DNA from: Bog-473 sp963807675
GTDB lineage: Bacteria; Actinomycetota; Acidimicrobiia; Acidimicrobiales; RAAP-2
Assembly: GCA_963807675.1 (NCBI GenBank)
Contig: CAWECP010000002.1
Coordinates: 372,001 to 436,000, forward strand
Direction: 5' to 3'
DNA length: 64,000 bases
The notes under the pieces were generated by a model. It made no database searches and was not told where the DNA came from. It saw only the letters and a list, made by a program, of their open reading frames with translations. The translations under genes were made by a program, and so were the position numbers. Positions 26,731-34,534 of this stretch are shown one piece after another. How positions within the stretch are numbered: position 1 is the first letter of the stretch; every line of letters begins with the position of its first letter.

Positions 26731-27521
26731 CCACGTACGACGTTCCCGACGAAGCTCGAGGTCGAGGCCGACGGACCGATCCGGGTGATCACGCTGAACC
26801 GCCCCGACAATCTCAACGCCACCAACCACGTGCTGCATCGCGGGTCTGGCCGGCCTGTTCCCGCAGATCGACGCGGACGACGAGGCCCGGGTGGCGGTGC
26901 TCACGGGCGCCGGCCGCGCCTTCTCGGCCGGCGGTGACTTCAACTACCTCGACGAGCTGTCGAAGGATTCCGCCGCTCCGGCACGCGACACGCTCACCCA
27001 CGGCAGGCAGATCGTGACCGGCATGGTCGGCTGCCGGGTGCCGATCGTCGCCGCCGTGAACGGCCCGGCGGTAGGGCTCGGCTGCAGCCTGGTCGCCCTG
27101 TCCGACATCGTCTTCATGGCCGAGAGCGCGCACCTGGCCGACCCGCACGTGCTGCTCGGGCTGGTGGCGGCCGACGGCGGGCCGGTCGACGTGGCCGCTG
27201 CTCACCAGCCTCCAGCTGGCCAAGGAGTACGCGCTGACGGGGGACCGCATCCCGGCCGAGCGGGCCGCCGCCATGGGCCTGGTCAACCACGTGTGCCCCG
27301 ACGGCGAGGTGCTCGAGCAGGCTATGGCATGCGCGCACGGATTGGCCAAGCTGCCGCAGCGGGCGGTGGAGGACACCAAGCGGATCCTCAACATCCAGCT
27401 CGAGCGGGCTGTCCTGGCCACGCTCGACTTCGCCCTGAGCGCCGAGGACCGCTCGTTCACGTCGCCGGAGCTGCGGGCCAACGTGGACCGCATGCTCAAG
27501 CGCGAGAGCGAAACGGCGTAG
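26727..27521 (+). CDS. Enoyl-CoA hydratase/isomerase family protein, frame-interrupted
   Basis: About 260 aa from ATG 26727 (MTTYDVPDE). After removal of three single extra bases (about 26753, 26847 and 27190) it reads IRVITLNRPDNLNATN, LTGAGRAFSAGGDFNYLDEL, AAVNGPAVGLGCSLVALSDI, DPHVLLGLVAADGGP and LAKLPQRAVEDTKRIL. The two glycine-rich oxyanion-hole segments are intact. It should hydrate the enoyl-CoA made by the dehydrogenase pair just upstream, consistent with a beta-oxidation operon of ligase, dehydrogenase pair and hydratase (22995-27521). It is the last gene affected by the dense frame breaks. Confidence 0.83.
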
Positions 27522-27552
27522 TCCGGGCGCGTTGCGCCCGAGCGGCGAAACC

Positions 27553-29004
27553 GTGTCCCGACCAAACCTGTTGCTGTTCATGCCGGACCAGCTGCGGGCG
27601 GACGCGCTGGCCTGCTTCGGGAGTCCGGTGGCGAGCACGCCCAACTACGACGCGCTGGCCTCCCGCGGCGTGCGCTGCGCCGACGCCTGGTCGCAGCACT
27701 CGGTGTGCGGGCCGAGCCGGGTGTCGATCATGACGGGGTGGTACCCGCACGTGGCCGGGCACCGGACGCTCGACAACCTGCTCAAGCCGTGGGAGCCCAA
27801 CCTGTGGGCCATCTTGCGTGAGGCCGGTTACACCGTGGCCATCGCCGGCAACCGCGGCGACGTCTTCGCGCCGGGCGTCACCGAGGCCAGCAGCGATTTC
27901 TGCGGCTACCTGGAGGAGCCCTCGCCCGACGCCGGCCGGCGCCGCTACACGTCGGCCTACCCGGAGGACCACCGGCTGCACCGCGCGATGTACTTCGGCT
28001 CGAGCGGTCCTGACCCGCTGGTCGACAGTGACGAAGCGACCATCCGCACGGCCATCCGCTGGCTCGAGGAGGGCGCGCCGAGCGACCGGCCGTGGATGTT
28101 GTGGGTGCCCCTGCTGTTCCCGCACCCGCCCTTCACGGTCGAGGAGCCCTGGTTCTCCCTGCACGACCGCGCCTCCATGCCCGATCCGATCCCGTTCGTC
28201 GACTCGGGGAAGCCCGGCTTCATGGCGGCCTATCGCGCCGCCTACGGCTGGGACGACCTCACTCCGGACGACTTCCACGAGATCGCCGCCACGTACCACG
28301 GCATGGTGAGCCGGGTGGACGACCAGCTGGGCCGGCTGCTCGGTGCGGTGGAGCGCATCGGCGCGACGGAAGAGACGACGGTGGTGACGTTCACCGATCA
28401 CGGCGAGTATCTCGGCGACTTCGGCCTGGTGGAGAAATGGCCTTCGGGGCTCGACCCCTGCCTGCTGCGCAACCCGTTGATCCTGTCCGGGGGAGGGCTG
28501 CCCGAGGGCATCACGGTTGACGACCCCGTCGAGATGGTCGACCTCCTGCCCACGCTCACCGAGTTGGCCGAGGCGGAGGTGCACCACACGCACTTCGGAC
28601 GCAGCCTCGTTCCGGCGCTACGCCGCCCGGGCACGCCTCACCGACCGTTCGCCTGCGCCGAGGGCGGGTTCCGCCTTGGTGATACCGACCTTTTGGAGCG
28701 GGCGGGGTGGATCTACAAGCCCAAGTCCGACCTACAGCACGCGCGCCCCGAGCTGGTTGGCACCGCGCTGGCGCTGCGCACGCCCACGCACGCCTACGTC
28801 CACCGCCGCTACGAGAGCGACGAGCTCTACGACCGCGCCGCCGACCCGTCCGAGACCGAGAACCTCATCGGGCGGGCCGACCTGGACGAGACGGCGGCGG
28901 GGTTGCGCTCGCAACTGTTCGGCTGGTTGACCGACACGTCCGACGTCATCGGTTGGGAGGCCGACCCGAGGTTCCCGGAGATCCCGCACGGCTGGCGGGA
29001 CTAG
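27553..29004 (+). CDS. Sulfatase (arylsulfatase A-like, Cys type)
   Basis: This 483-aa alkaline-phosphatase-superfamily sulfatase hydrolyses a sulfate ester. From GTG 27553 it begins SRPNLLLFMPDQLRADALA with the first metal Asp, and has the formylglycine signature CGPSRVSIMTGWYPH (Cys52 to Arg56), so maturation by a formylglycine-generating enzyme is expected; no such enzyme gene is in the window. Later landmarks are VVTFTDHGEYLGDFGLVEKW (metal Asp-His) and LYDRAADPSETENL near the C-terminus, typical of the family. There is no signal peptide, so it should act inside the cell. Frame is open to 27532. Placed just behind the enoyl-CoA hydratase with 31 bases between, it could share that transcript and remove sulfate from a conjugated substrate. 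Confidence 0.88.
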   Translation: MSRPNLLLFMPDQLRADALACFGSPVASTPNYDALASRGVRCADAWSQHSVCGPSRVSIMTGWYPHVAGHRTLDNLLKPWEPNLWAILREAGYTVAIAGNRGDVFAPGVTEASSDFCGYLEEPSPDAGRRRYTSAYPEDHRLHRAMYFGSSGPDPLVDSDEATIRTAIRWLEEGAPSDRPWMLWVPLLFPHPPFTVEEPWFSLHDRASMPDPIPFVDSGKPGFMAAYRAAYGWDDLTPDDFHEIAATYHGMVSRVDDQLGRLLGAVERIGATEETTVVTFTDHGEYLGDFGLVEKWPSGLDPCLLRNPLILSGGGLPEGITVDDPVEMVDLLPTLTELAEAEVHHTHFGRSLVPALRRPGTPHRPFACAEGGFRLGDTDLLERAGWIYKPKSDLQHARPELVGTALALRTPTHAYVHRRYESDELYDRAADPSETENLIGRADLDETAAGLRSQLFGWLTDTSDVIGWEADPRFPEIPHGWRD

Positions 29005-29035
29005 GCGTGTGTCGGTGCTGGGCGCGCCAAGGGTG

Positions 29036-29854
29036 CTAGTTCCGGAACCACAGCCTCCGGGTGCGCTCAATCTCGGCCTCGCCTTGACGCAGGCCGGCGT
29101 CGAACGCGGCGGCGGTCCGGCTGACGTCGAGGAGATAACGGCCCCAGCCGCTGAGCTCGCCGAATTCTTCGGACGGTTCCACCACTTCAACCACACTCCC
29201 GCTCGCACGAAGGTCATCGATGCGCTGACTGATCCCGGGGAGGAGTCCAGCCAGCAGATCGGGCGTCGCTCCCTCCGGCGGCTCGAGAGCCATACACGAG
29301 ACGGCGACCACGGCGTCGTGGCCGATGGCGAGATCGGCGTTGAGTGCGTCCCGGGCGCCGCCGTCGATCCAGGTCTCCCCGTCGATGGTCACGGGCGTCA
29401 CCAGGCCTGGCACCGTGCAACTGGATGCCACCGCTCGTGGTAGGTCGACGCCGGACGACGCGTCCCAAACGGCGAATTTTCCCGAGTCGAGGCTGAAAGC
29501 GGTGCAGTGGAACGACTTCGGCCAGTTCGCACCGCCCAGAAAGTCGAAGTGGGCAACCCAATCTGCTTCGGGTGTGGCGTCCGCCGGTTCCCGGGTGGCC
29601 AGCATCTCGGCGAGGTCCTGGGACTCACCGTCTCGATCGGTCCGCCACGGCGCGGATTCGCTGATCGGCCGGACGAGGTCGGCCAACGAGTGTCCGATTG
29701 TCAGCTGGGCACCGACGATGGATCCTGCAGAGGTGCCGACGACGAAGTCGGCGTCTGCGACCGGCACGCCGGCGTTGATGAGTGCCGTCAGGAGACCCGC
29801 CTGCCACCCGACCCCGAGGGGACCGCCGCCACCGAGGACCAAGGCACGCGTCAC
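29036..29854 (-). CDS. Patatin-like phospholipase family protein
   Basis: This 272-aa lipid acyl hydrolase has the patatin layout: N-terminal oxyanion glycines LVLGGGGPLGVGWQAG, the nucleophile elbow VVGTSAGSIVG with Ser42, and the dyad Asp in WIDGGARDALNADLA. The domain is compact with no transmembrane segment. Members are esterases or phospholipases on membrane lipids or acyl-CoA-like substrates; the true substrate is unknown. It converges on the sulfatase gene (31 bases between stops) and is transcribed downstream of, but not closely coupled to, the P450 at 29954 (99 bases). Confidence 0.85.
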   Translation of the reverse strand: MTRALVLGGGGPLGVGWQAGLLTALINAGVPVADADFVVGTSAGSIVGAQLTIGHSLADLVRPISESAPWRTDRDGESQDLAEMLATREPADATPEADWVAHFDFLGGANWPKSFHCTAFSLDSGKFAVWDASSGVDLPRAVASSCTVPGLVTPVTIDGETWIDGGARDALNADLAIGHDAVVAVSCMALEPPEGATPDLLAGLLPGISQRIDDLRASGSVVEVVEPSEEFGELSGWGRYLLDVSRTAAAFDAGLRQGEAEIERTRRLWFRN

Positions 29855-29953
29855 CCGACCGAAGCTAGCCCGGCACCACGGCGGGAACCGTCCGGAAAGT
29901 GCCGACCGGCGAGAGGGAACACCAGACGAGGCATTCGATCATGGCCGGTGGCC

Positions 29954-31336
29954 TCAGGCTAGCGCTGGCACCTCGGTCGACCTTGCTCGCAACTCGTGCC
30001 GCCGGGCCGATTCCAAAGCGTTGCGGCGCCGGCGCACGGTGACGACGGCCCCCTTGTGTGGAATCAGCGTGACGTGGCGCACCCGCGTCCGCTCCGCCGG
30101 CCGCGACGTCGGCTCGAGCTCCACGCGGCGCAGCACCTCGGCGAGCACGACGCGGATCTCGGTCAGGGCGAAGGCGGCGCCGAGGCAGCGGCGGCTGCCC
30201 CCGCCGAAGGGGATCCAGACGTTGAGGTCGGGCCGCTGCCCGACGAAGCGCTCGGGCCGGAACACCAGCGGGTCCGGGTAGTGCTTCGGTGAGCGCAGTA
30301 CGAGGAAGATGGCGGGGTCGACGAAGGTGCCGGCCGGCAGGTGCAGCTCCCGGTTGCCCTCGCCGATCGTCACGTCGGTCACGAGCTTGCGGGTGATGTC
30401 GGGCACGACCGGGCGGAGGCGCAGGCTCTCGGTCACGACGGCGTCGAGATAGGCGTCGTCGCGCTCGTCGGCTGCGCGCACGGCCCGGGCCAGGACGCCA
30501 GGGTGGCGCACCAGCCGCTCGAGAGCCCACGACAGGCCGGTCGCCGTCGTCTCGTGGCCGGCCAGGAGCAGGGTCACGAGCTGGTCGCGGATCTCGTCCG
30601 CGGTCATGGCGGTGCCTTCCTCCTCACGGTGGCGCACCAGCATGGCCAGCACGTCGGTCCGCTCTTCGAGCGCGGGATCGGCCGCACACCGCTCGATCTC
30701 GGCGTGCAGGAGCTCGTCCGCCTTCGCCTGCACGTCCTTGTAACCCTTCCACGGCCAGAAGTCGGCCAACTTCGGGTACACGAACGGGGCCATCTTCACC
30801 AGGTCGAAGTCGACCAGGGCCGACAGGGTCGAGCGCAACTCGTCCAGGCGCGTTGTGTCGTCCCCTCGCACGCCGACCACGGCGCGCAGGATCACGTCGA
30901 TGGTGATGCGCCGCATGTGCTCGAGCACAGGAAAAGGCCGGCCGACGGGCCACGTGCCGATCTCCTCCGCCGCCACGTCGGTCATGACGCTGGCCAGGTG
31001 CGTGATGGAGTCGCCGTGGAACGGCCCAGTGAGGCGCCGGCGTTGGCGCAGGTGCACGTCGTCGTCGGTGACAAGCACAGAAGACGAGCCGAGGACGCGA
31101 CCGAGGAAGGGAGCGTTGGCCTCGCCGGCGTGGAACACGGCGTCGTCGCCCCGGAAGACCTGGCGGATGTCCTCGGGGTCGACCAGATACACGAAGGTGC
31201 CGAAGCGCCCGAGCCGCACGGTGAAGCGGTCGCCGTAGCGCTTCTGGCACGACTCCAAGAAGCGCGGCAGGTTCACCGTGCCAAGCGCCTGCAGTGCGGG
31301 CGGCCAGTTCGGTCCGGGAGGAAGCGTGCTCTCCAT
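29954..31336 (-). CDS. Cytochrome P450 (eukaryotic-like/CYP110-138-type)
   Basis: This 460-aa P450 is of a different subfamily from the other two in the window. It begins with a proline-rich hinge (LPPGPNWPPALQALG), has the I-helix LLLAGHETTATGLSW, ExxR in TESLRLRPVVPDITRK, the PERF region FRPERFVGQRP and haem loop FGGGSRRCLGAAFALTEIR with Cys384. This pattern matches bacterial fatty-acid, terpene or alkane hydroxylases such as CYP110, CYP138 and CYP102-related forms; substrate unknown. No N-terminal membrane anchor is seen. A TetR gene diverges 61 bases away, and the spacer contains a 13-bp tandem repeat, so repression by that TetR protein is likely. Confidence 0.92.
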   Translation of the reverse strand: MESTLPPGPNWPPALQALGTVNLPRFLESCQKRYGDRFTVRLGRFGTFVYLVDPEDIRQVFRGDDAVFHAGEANAPFLGRVLGSSSVLVTDDDVHLRQRRRLTGPFHGDSITHLASVMTDVAAEEIGTWPVGRPFPVLEHMRRITIDVILRAVVGVRGDDTTRLDELRSTLSALVDFDLVKMAPFVYPKLADFWPWKGYKDVQAKADELLHAEIERCAADPALEERTDVLAMLVRHREEEGTAMTADEIRDQLVTLLLAGHETTATGLSWALERLVRHPGVLARAVRAADERDDAYLDAVVTESLRLRPVVPDITRKLVTDVTIGEGNRELHLPAGTFVDPAIFLVLRSPKHYPDPLVFRPERFVGQRPDLNVWIPFGGGSRRCLGAAFALTEIRVVLAEVLRRVELEPTSRPAERTRVRHVTLIPHKGAVVTVRRRRNALESARRHELRARSTEVPALA

Positions 31337-31349
31337 GGTCGGTTAATAT

Positions 31350-31375
31350 ACGCTTGTGTAAGACGTTTGTATAGA
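31350..31375. promoter_or_regulatory. Imperfect 13-bp tandem repeat between divergent P450 and tetR genes
   Basis: ACGCTTGTGTAAG (31350-31362) is followed directly by ACGTTTGTATAGA (31363-31375); nine of 13 positions match, including ACG-TTGT-TA. The element covers the A+T-rich middle of the 61-base spacer, where both promoters must lie, and ends at the GAGGAGGGG ribosome-site region of the tetR gene. It is also bounded by TATAC and GTATA, giving a loose inverted repeat (31346-31372). Likely operator for the adjacent TetR protein, by position. Confidence 0.4.
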
Positions 31376-31397
31376 GGAGGGGAAGGTCGCCTGACCG

Positions 31398-31966
31398 ATG
31401 GGACACAAGGAAGAACTCCTGGCGGCGGCCCGGCGGTGCCTGATCACCCGGGGCTACGCCCGAACGACCGCCCGCGACCTGGTCGCCGAGTCGGGGACGA
31501 ACTTGGGTTCCATCGGGTACCACTTCGGGTCCAAGGACGCTCTTCTGGCCCAGGCTCTCGACGACGTCTTCGTCGAGTACACGGAGAAGGTGCTGGCCCT
31601 GGCCGGTGCCGTGGGCGCACCGGACACCGACCCGCGCCAAGCCGTGGACCGCGGCTGGGTCGCTATGACCGAGCTGACGCATGAGTTCCGACCGCTTCTC
31701 GTCGCGTTTGTCGAGGCGCTGGCTCAGGCGGAGCGGAGCGACCCGCTACGGGTCCGCCTGGCCGAGGGCTACGCGGAGATGCGCCGCCGCATCGTCGAAG
31801 GCATCGTGGCCGTCGTCCCGGAGCTCCCGGACGACATCGCCGGTCGGTCGCCTCGTTCTTCATCGCCATGTCGGACGGCTACATGGTGCAGTGGCTGCTC
31901 GATCCCGACGCCACGCCGAGCGGGGAGGACCTGTTGATGGGTGCCCGGCTGGCACTCACCGTCTGA
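31398..31966 (+). CDS. TetR/AcrR-family transcriptional regulator, one frame break near the end
   Basis: A regulator of about 189 aa. The N-terminal HTH is complete: EELLAAARRCLITRGYARTT, ARDLVAESGTNLGSIGYHFGSK. The ligand domain follows (MTELTHEFRPLLVAFVEALA). Near 31848 the frame changes; in the new frame SFFIAMSDGYMVQWLLDPD and LLMGARLALTV continue a normal TetR C-terminus to TGA 31964-31966. The first frame would instead run to 31937 with an Arg/Ser/Cys-rich tail. A missing base near GCCGGTCGGTCGCC explains it. It diverges from the P450 gene and probably represses it and itself. Confidence 0.82.
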
Positions 31967-32034
31967 GCGATCGGCCCGCTGCGTCAAGCTCGGACCGGAC
32001 CTTCCCTTCGAGTGCGAGGGGTCGTCCCGCTTCA

Positions 32035-32457
32035 TCAGCGGTCCAGGATCTGTCCGTAGATGCGCTCCACGTTGAGCCTGACGGCCATCCGGTTGTTCGC
32101 CAACATCTCCTCACCGAAACCGCTGCGATCTGTTGCCGCTCCCAACTTGGAGTGGATCTCAAAAAGCTCATTGACGGCCGGATCATCGGCGAGACGAGGC
32201 AAGAAGAGAGTGGCCGTTCCGGTCACCACGGCGAAGTTGAAAAAGTCCTTTCCCGCGACGTGGAGCGTGGCTCGAGAGTCCCGAAGGAGGTTGCGCCCCT
32301 TCGTCCTGATCGTGGTGGTGGAGAATTGGACGATCCCGGTGGAAGGGTCTGACAGGTAGTAGATATTCGACAGCTGCGGAGTGCCATCCTCGTTGATCGT
32401 GGCCAGGACACCGTTGCGCGAGTCGGCCACCAACTGCCAAAGCTGCTGTGACGTCAC
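32035..32457 (-). CDS. PPOX-class F420/FMN-binding protein
   Basis: A 140-aa split-barrel protein of the pyridoxamine-5'-phosphate-oxidase-like superfamily. It reads LWQLVADSRNGVLATINEDG at the start, followed by FSTTTIRTKGRNLLRDSRATLHV, the typical strand pattern binding FMN or F420. It may be an F420-dependent reductase; substrate unknown. Start GTG 32457 overlaps the stop of the GntR regulator gene (GTGA), so the two are co-translated. The frame is open to 32508 upstream but that lies in the regulator gene. Confidence 0.8.
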   Translation of the reverse strand: MTSQQLWQLVADSRNGVLATINEDGTPQLSNIYYLSDPSTGIVQFSTTTIRTKGRNLLRDSRATLHVAGKDFFNFAVVTGTATLFLPRLADDPAVNELFEIHSKLGAATDRSGFGEEMLANNRMAVRLNVERIYGQILDR

Positions 32458-33155
32458 CCCTGCTCCTCCGCGCCCGCAGCACCGCGGCGAAGTTCCGTGG
32501 CCAACCAATCGCCCAGTGCTTCCCCGGCAGTCAACACGTGTGATTCCATGATGGTGCGAGCCGCCTGAGCGTCGCCTTTCGTCATGGCGTCGAGTAGAGC
32601 TGCATGCTCATGCCGGCTCCGCTCCGCCTGCTCGGGGAACAGCTCGAAGTAGTTGCCCGGCACCACGCGGACGGCCTGGCGCAGATAGGTCAGCAGGCGC
32701 GGCGAACGCGTAGCCTGGTTGATGGCACGGTGGAAGTGGCGGTTGGCCCTGACAACGTCGTCGGACTCGTCGATGGCACCGGCCAGCACCCGTAGGTCCT
32801 CCAACTCGTCGGACGTGATGCGCGTCGTCGCCATCTCAGCCGCCTTGCCGGCCAGTGCCGCCAGGACGGCAAAGTTGTCCACCGCGTCCTCGGGTGTGAT
32901 GCCGACGACCGCCATGCCGCTGCGCGGCGTGATGGCGACCAGTCCTTCGTAGGACAGCTCGAGCAGCGCCTCGCGGATGGGCGTGCGGCTGATGCCGAAC
33001 TCGGTCGTGAGCTGGTCGAGGTCGAGACGATCGCCCGGCTGCAGCCGGCCGGTGAGGATCCGGTCGCGCAGCTCGTTGGCCGCCTGGGCCCGCACGGTGG
33101 TCGAAATCAGTTTGATATCTGAAATATTACATATTAATGTCCCGTGGCGCGCCAT
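32454..33155 (-). CDS. GntR-family (FCD subgroup) transcriptional regulator
   Basis: A winged-helix regulator of about 233 aa from ATG 33155, or about 213 aa from GTG 33095; neither has a clear ribosome site. The DNA-binding part is AANELRDRILTGRLQPGDRL, FGISRTPIREALLELSYEGL and ITPRSGMAVV. The all-helical FCD ligand domain has the metal-site pattern RANRHFHRAINQATRSPRL and RHEHAALLDAMTKGDAQAA. FCD regulators respond to organic acids. It diverges from the LLM monooxygenase/CoA-transferase/CitE-like operon, with an A+T-rich element between them, and is the likely controller of that operon. Confidence 0.87.
   Translation of the reverse strand: MARHGTLICNISDIKLISTTVRAQAANELRDRILTGRLQPGDRLDLDQLTTEFGISRTPIREALLELSYEGLVAITPRSGMAVVGITPEDAVDNFAVLAALAGKAAEMATTRITSDELEDLRVLAGAIDESDDVVRANRHFHRAINQATRSPRLLTYLRQAVRVVPGNYFELFPEQAERSRHEHAALLDAMTKGDAQAARTIMESHVLTAGEALGDWLATELRRGAAGAEEQG
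33113..33140. promoter_or_regulatory. A+T-rich element with ATATTA direct repeat, candidate GntR operator/promoter
   Basis: In a G+C-rich window this short stretch is almost free of G and C. It contains ATATTA-C-ATATTA (33124-33136) next to GATATC (33114-33119). It lies 35 bases ahead of the LLM monooxygenase ATG and overlaps the 5' end of the gntR frame if ATG 33155 is used, which would favour the GTG 33095 start. Probable promoter and regulator site for the divergent genes. Confidence 0.4.
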
Positions 33156-33174
33156 TAGTAAGTAAGGGGACGCC

Positions 33175-34533
33175 ATGACCCACAGCCCGAAACGCCAGAT
33201 GGCCCTGGTGGGCTTCATGCAAGCCGGCAATGCGACGGTCTACGCCGGCTCCTGGCGCCACCCGGCCACCGAGCACGGATTCCTCACCGCCAGCTACTAC
33301 GAGAAGCTGGCCCGGACGCTCGAGCAGGGGTGCTTCGACCTCCTCTTCTACGACGACCGTCTGGCCATGCCCGGCATCTACGGCGGGTCGGTCGCCGAGG
33401 CCGTCCGCACGGGGGCGCGGCCGGTGAAGCTCGACCTCAGCATCGTGCTCGGCCTCTCCGCCGCCGTCACGAGCCGCATCGGCCTCGGGGCCACCTATTC
33501 CACGACCTACTACACGCCGTTTCACGTGGCCCGCACCTTTGCCACGCTCGACCACGTCTCGGGCGGGCGCGCCGCCTGGAACGTCGTCACGTCGGTCAAC
33601 GACAGCGAGGCACAGAACTACGGGTTCAAGCAGGCCATTCCGCACGACGCCCGTTACGACCGCGCCGACGAGTTCCTCGAGGCGACGACCGGCCTGTGGG
33701 ACACGTGGGAGGACGATGCACTGGTGCTCGACCGCGAGACGCCGCTGTTCGCCGACCCCTCCAAGGTGCACGAGCTCAACTACGACGGCGAGTGGTTCGA
33801 CGTGCGCGGGCCTCTGACCGTGCCCCGTGGCCCGCAGGGGCGCCCTGTGTTGATGCAGGCGGGCTCGTCGGGCCGCGGCCGTGAGTTCGCGGCGCGCTGG
33901 GCGGAGCTCATCTTCACCGGCGACCCCGACATTGAGATCGCCCGCTCGCACTACAAGGACCAGAAGGAGAAGATCGGCGAGGGAGGGCGCAACCCCGACA
34001 CCGTCCGCATGTGCCCGATGGTCTACACGGTCGTCGGGGAGTCCAAGGTCCACGCCGAGGAGCGCGAGCAGCTCTTTCTCAACGACCTGGTCGACCCCAT
34101 GGCCTCGCTCACGCTGCTCTCCGAGCTCATGAATTACGACTTCTCGGGCCTGTCGCTCGATGCCCCCATCACCGACGAGCTCATCGAGTCCGTGTCGGGC
34201 ATACGCGGCCTCGTCCAGAACATCAAGAAGCACATCGGCGGCGACACCGTGACGCTGGGCGACCTGGCCGGCCACCGGGCCACGCTGCTGCAGGGGCCGC
34301 GGTTCGTCGGCACCGGGCCCGACATCGCCGACCAGATGGAAGCCTGGTTCGACAGCGGGGCCTGCGATGGCTTCGTGATCGCCGCCACCCACTCCCCGGG
34401 TGCTTACGAGGACGTGGTCCGCCTCGTCGTGCCCGAGCTGCAGCGCCGCGGCGTGTTCCGGAAGGAATACAGCGGGACCACACTGCGCGAGCACCTCGGG
34501 CTCGAGCGTCCCGCGGGCGCCCTTGGCGGCTGA
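33175..34533 (+). CDS. LLM-class flavin-dependent monooxygenase (NtaA/SnaA/DszA family)
   Basis: A 452-aa luciferase-like TIM-barrel monooxygenase using reduced FMN (FMNH2) and O2. Family hallmarks are DLLFYDDRLAMPG, YSTTYYTPFHVARTFATLDH, SGGRAAWNVVTSVNDSEAQN, the phosphate-binding AGSSGRGREFAARWAELIF and the C-terminal ACDGFVIAATHSPGAYEDVV. Relatives oxidise nitrilotriacetate, EDTA, dibenzothiophene sulfone, pristinamycin and long-chain or cyclic compounds, so substrate is open. The next gene follows after one base. A flavin reductase is required; the FMN reductase gene at 16.3 kb is the only obvious candidate in the window. Confidence 0.9.
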   Translation: MTHSPKRQMALVGFMQAGNATVYAGSWRHPATEHGFLTASYYEKLARTLEQGCFDLLFYDDRLAMPGIYGGSVAEAVRTGARPVKLDLSIVLGLSAAVTSRIGLGATYSTTYYTPFHVARTFATLDHVSGGRAAWNVVTSVNDSEAQNYGFKQAIPHDARYDRADEFLEATTGLWDTWEDDALVLDRETPLFADPSKVHELNYDGEWFDVRGPLTVPRGPQGRPVLMQAGSSGRGREFAARWAELIFTGDPDIEIARSHYKDQKEKIGEGGRNPDTVRMCPMVYTVVGESKVHAEEREQLFLNDLVDPMASLTLLSELMNYDFSGLSLDAPITDELIESVSGIRGLVQNIKKHIGGDTVTLGDLAGHRATLLQGPRFVGTGPDIADQMEAWFDSGACDGFVIAATHSPGAYEDVVRLVVPELQRRGVFRKEYSGTTLREHLGLERPAGALGG

Positions 34534-34534
34534 C

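Larger units (their letters stand above)
19490..27200. other. Segment dense in single-base insertions
   Basis: Across seven genes on both strands, conserved protein motifs continue in a new frame after one surplus base. I resolved about 25 sites and each is fixed by removing one base; none needs a base added. Examples are AAGGGGGAC at 19931-19939, CGGGGATC at 20697-20704 and two G within 21975-21995. The rest of each codon string remains coherent and conserved. This is the expected appearance of uncorrected insertion errors from long reads. Protein products given for this interval are reconstructions. Confidence 0.8.

Noticed and set aside
19490..27200. Interpretation of this stretch as a decaying pseudogene island
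   Set aside because: Breaks are all single added bases, motifs are intact and ribosome sites and overlaps are preserved; sequence error explains it better.
27553..29004. Ulvan-type marine polysaccharide locus (sulfatase plus GH78, GH43, GH2, GH3)
   Set aside because: No polysaccharide lyase, unsaturated glucuronyl hydrolase or secreted enzyme is present, and only one sulfatase; small glycosides fit better.
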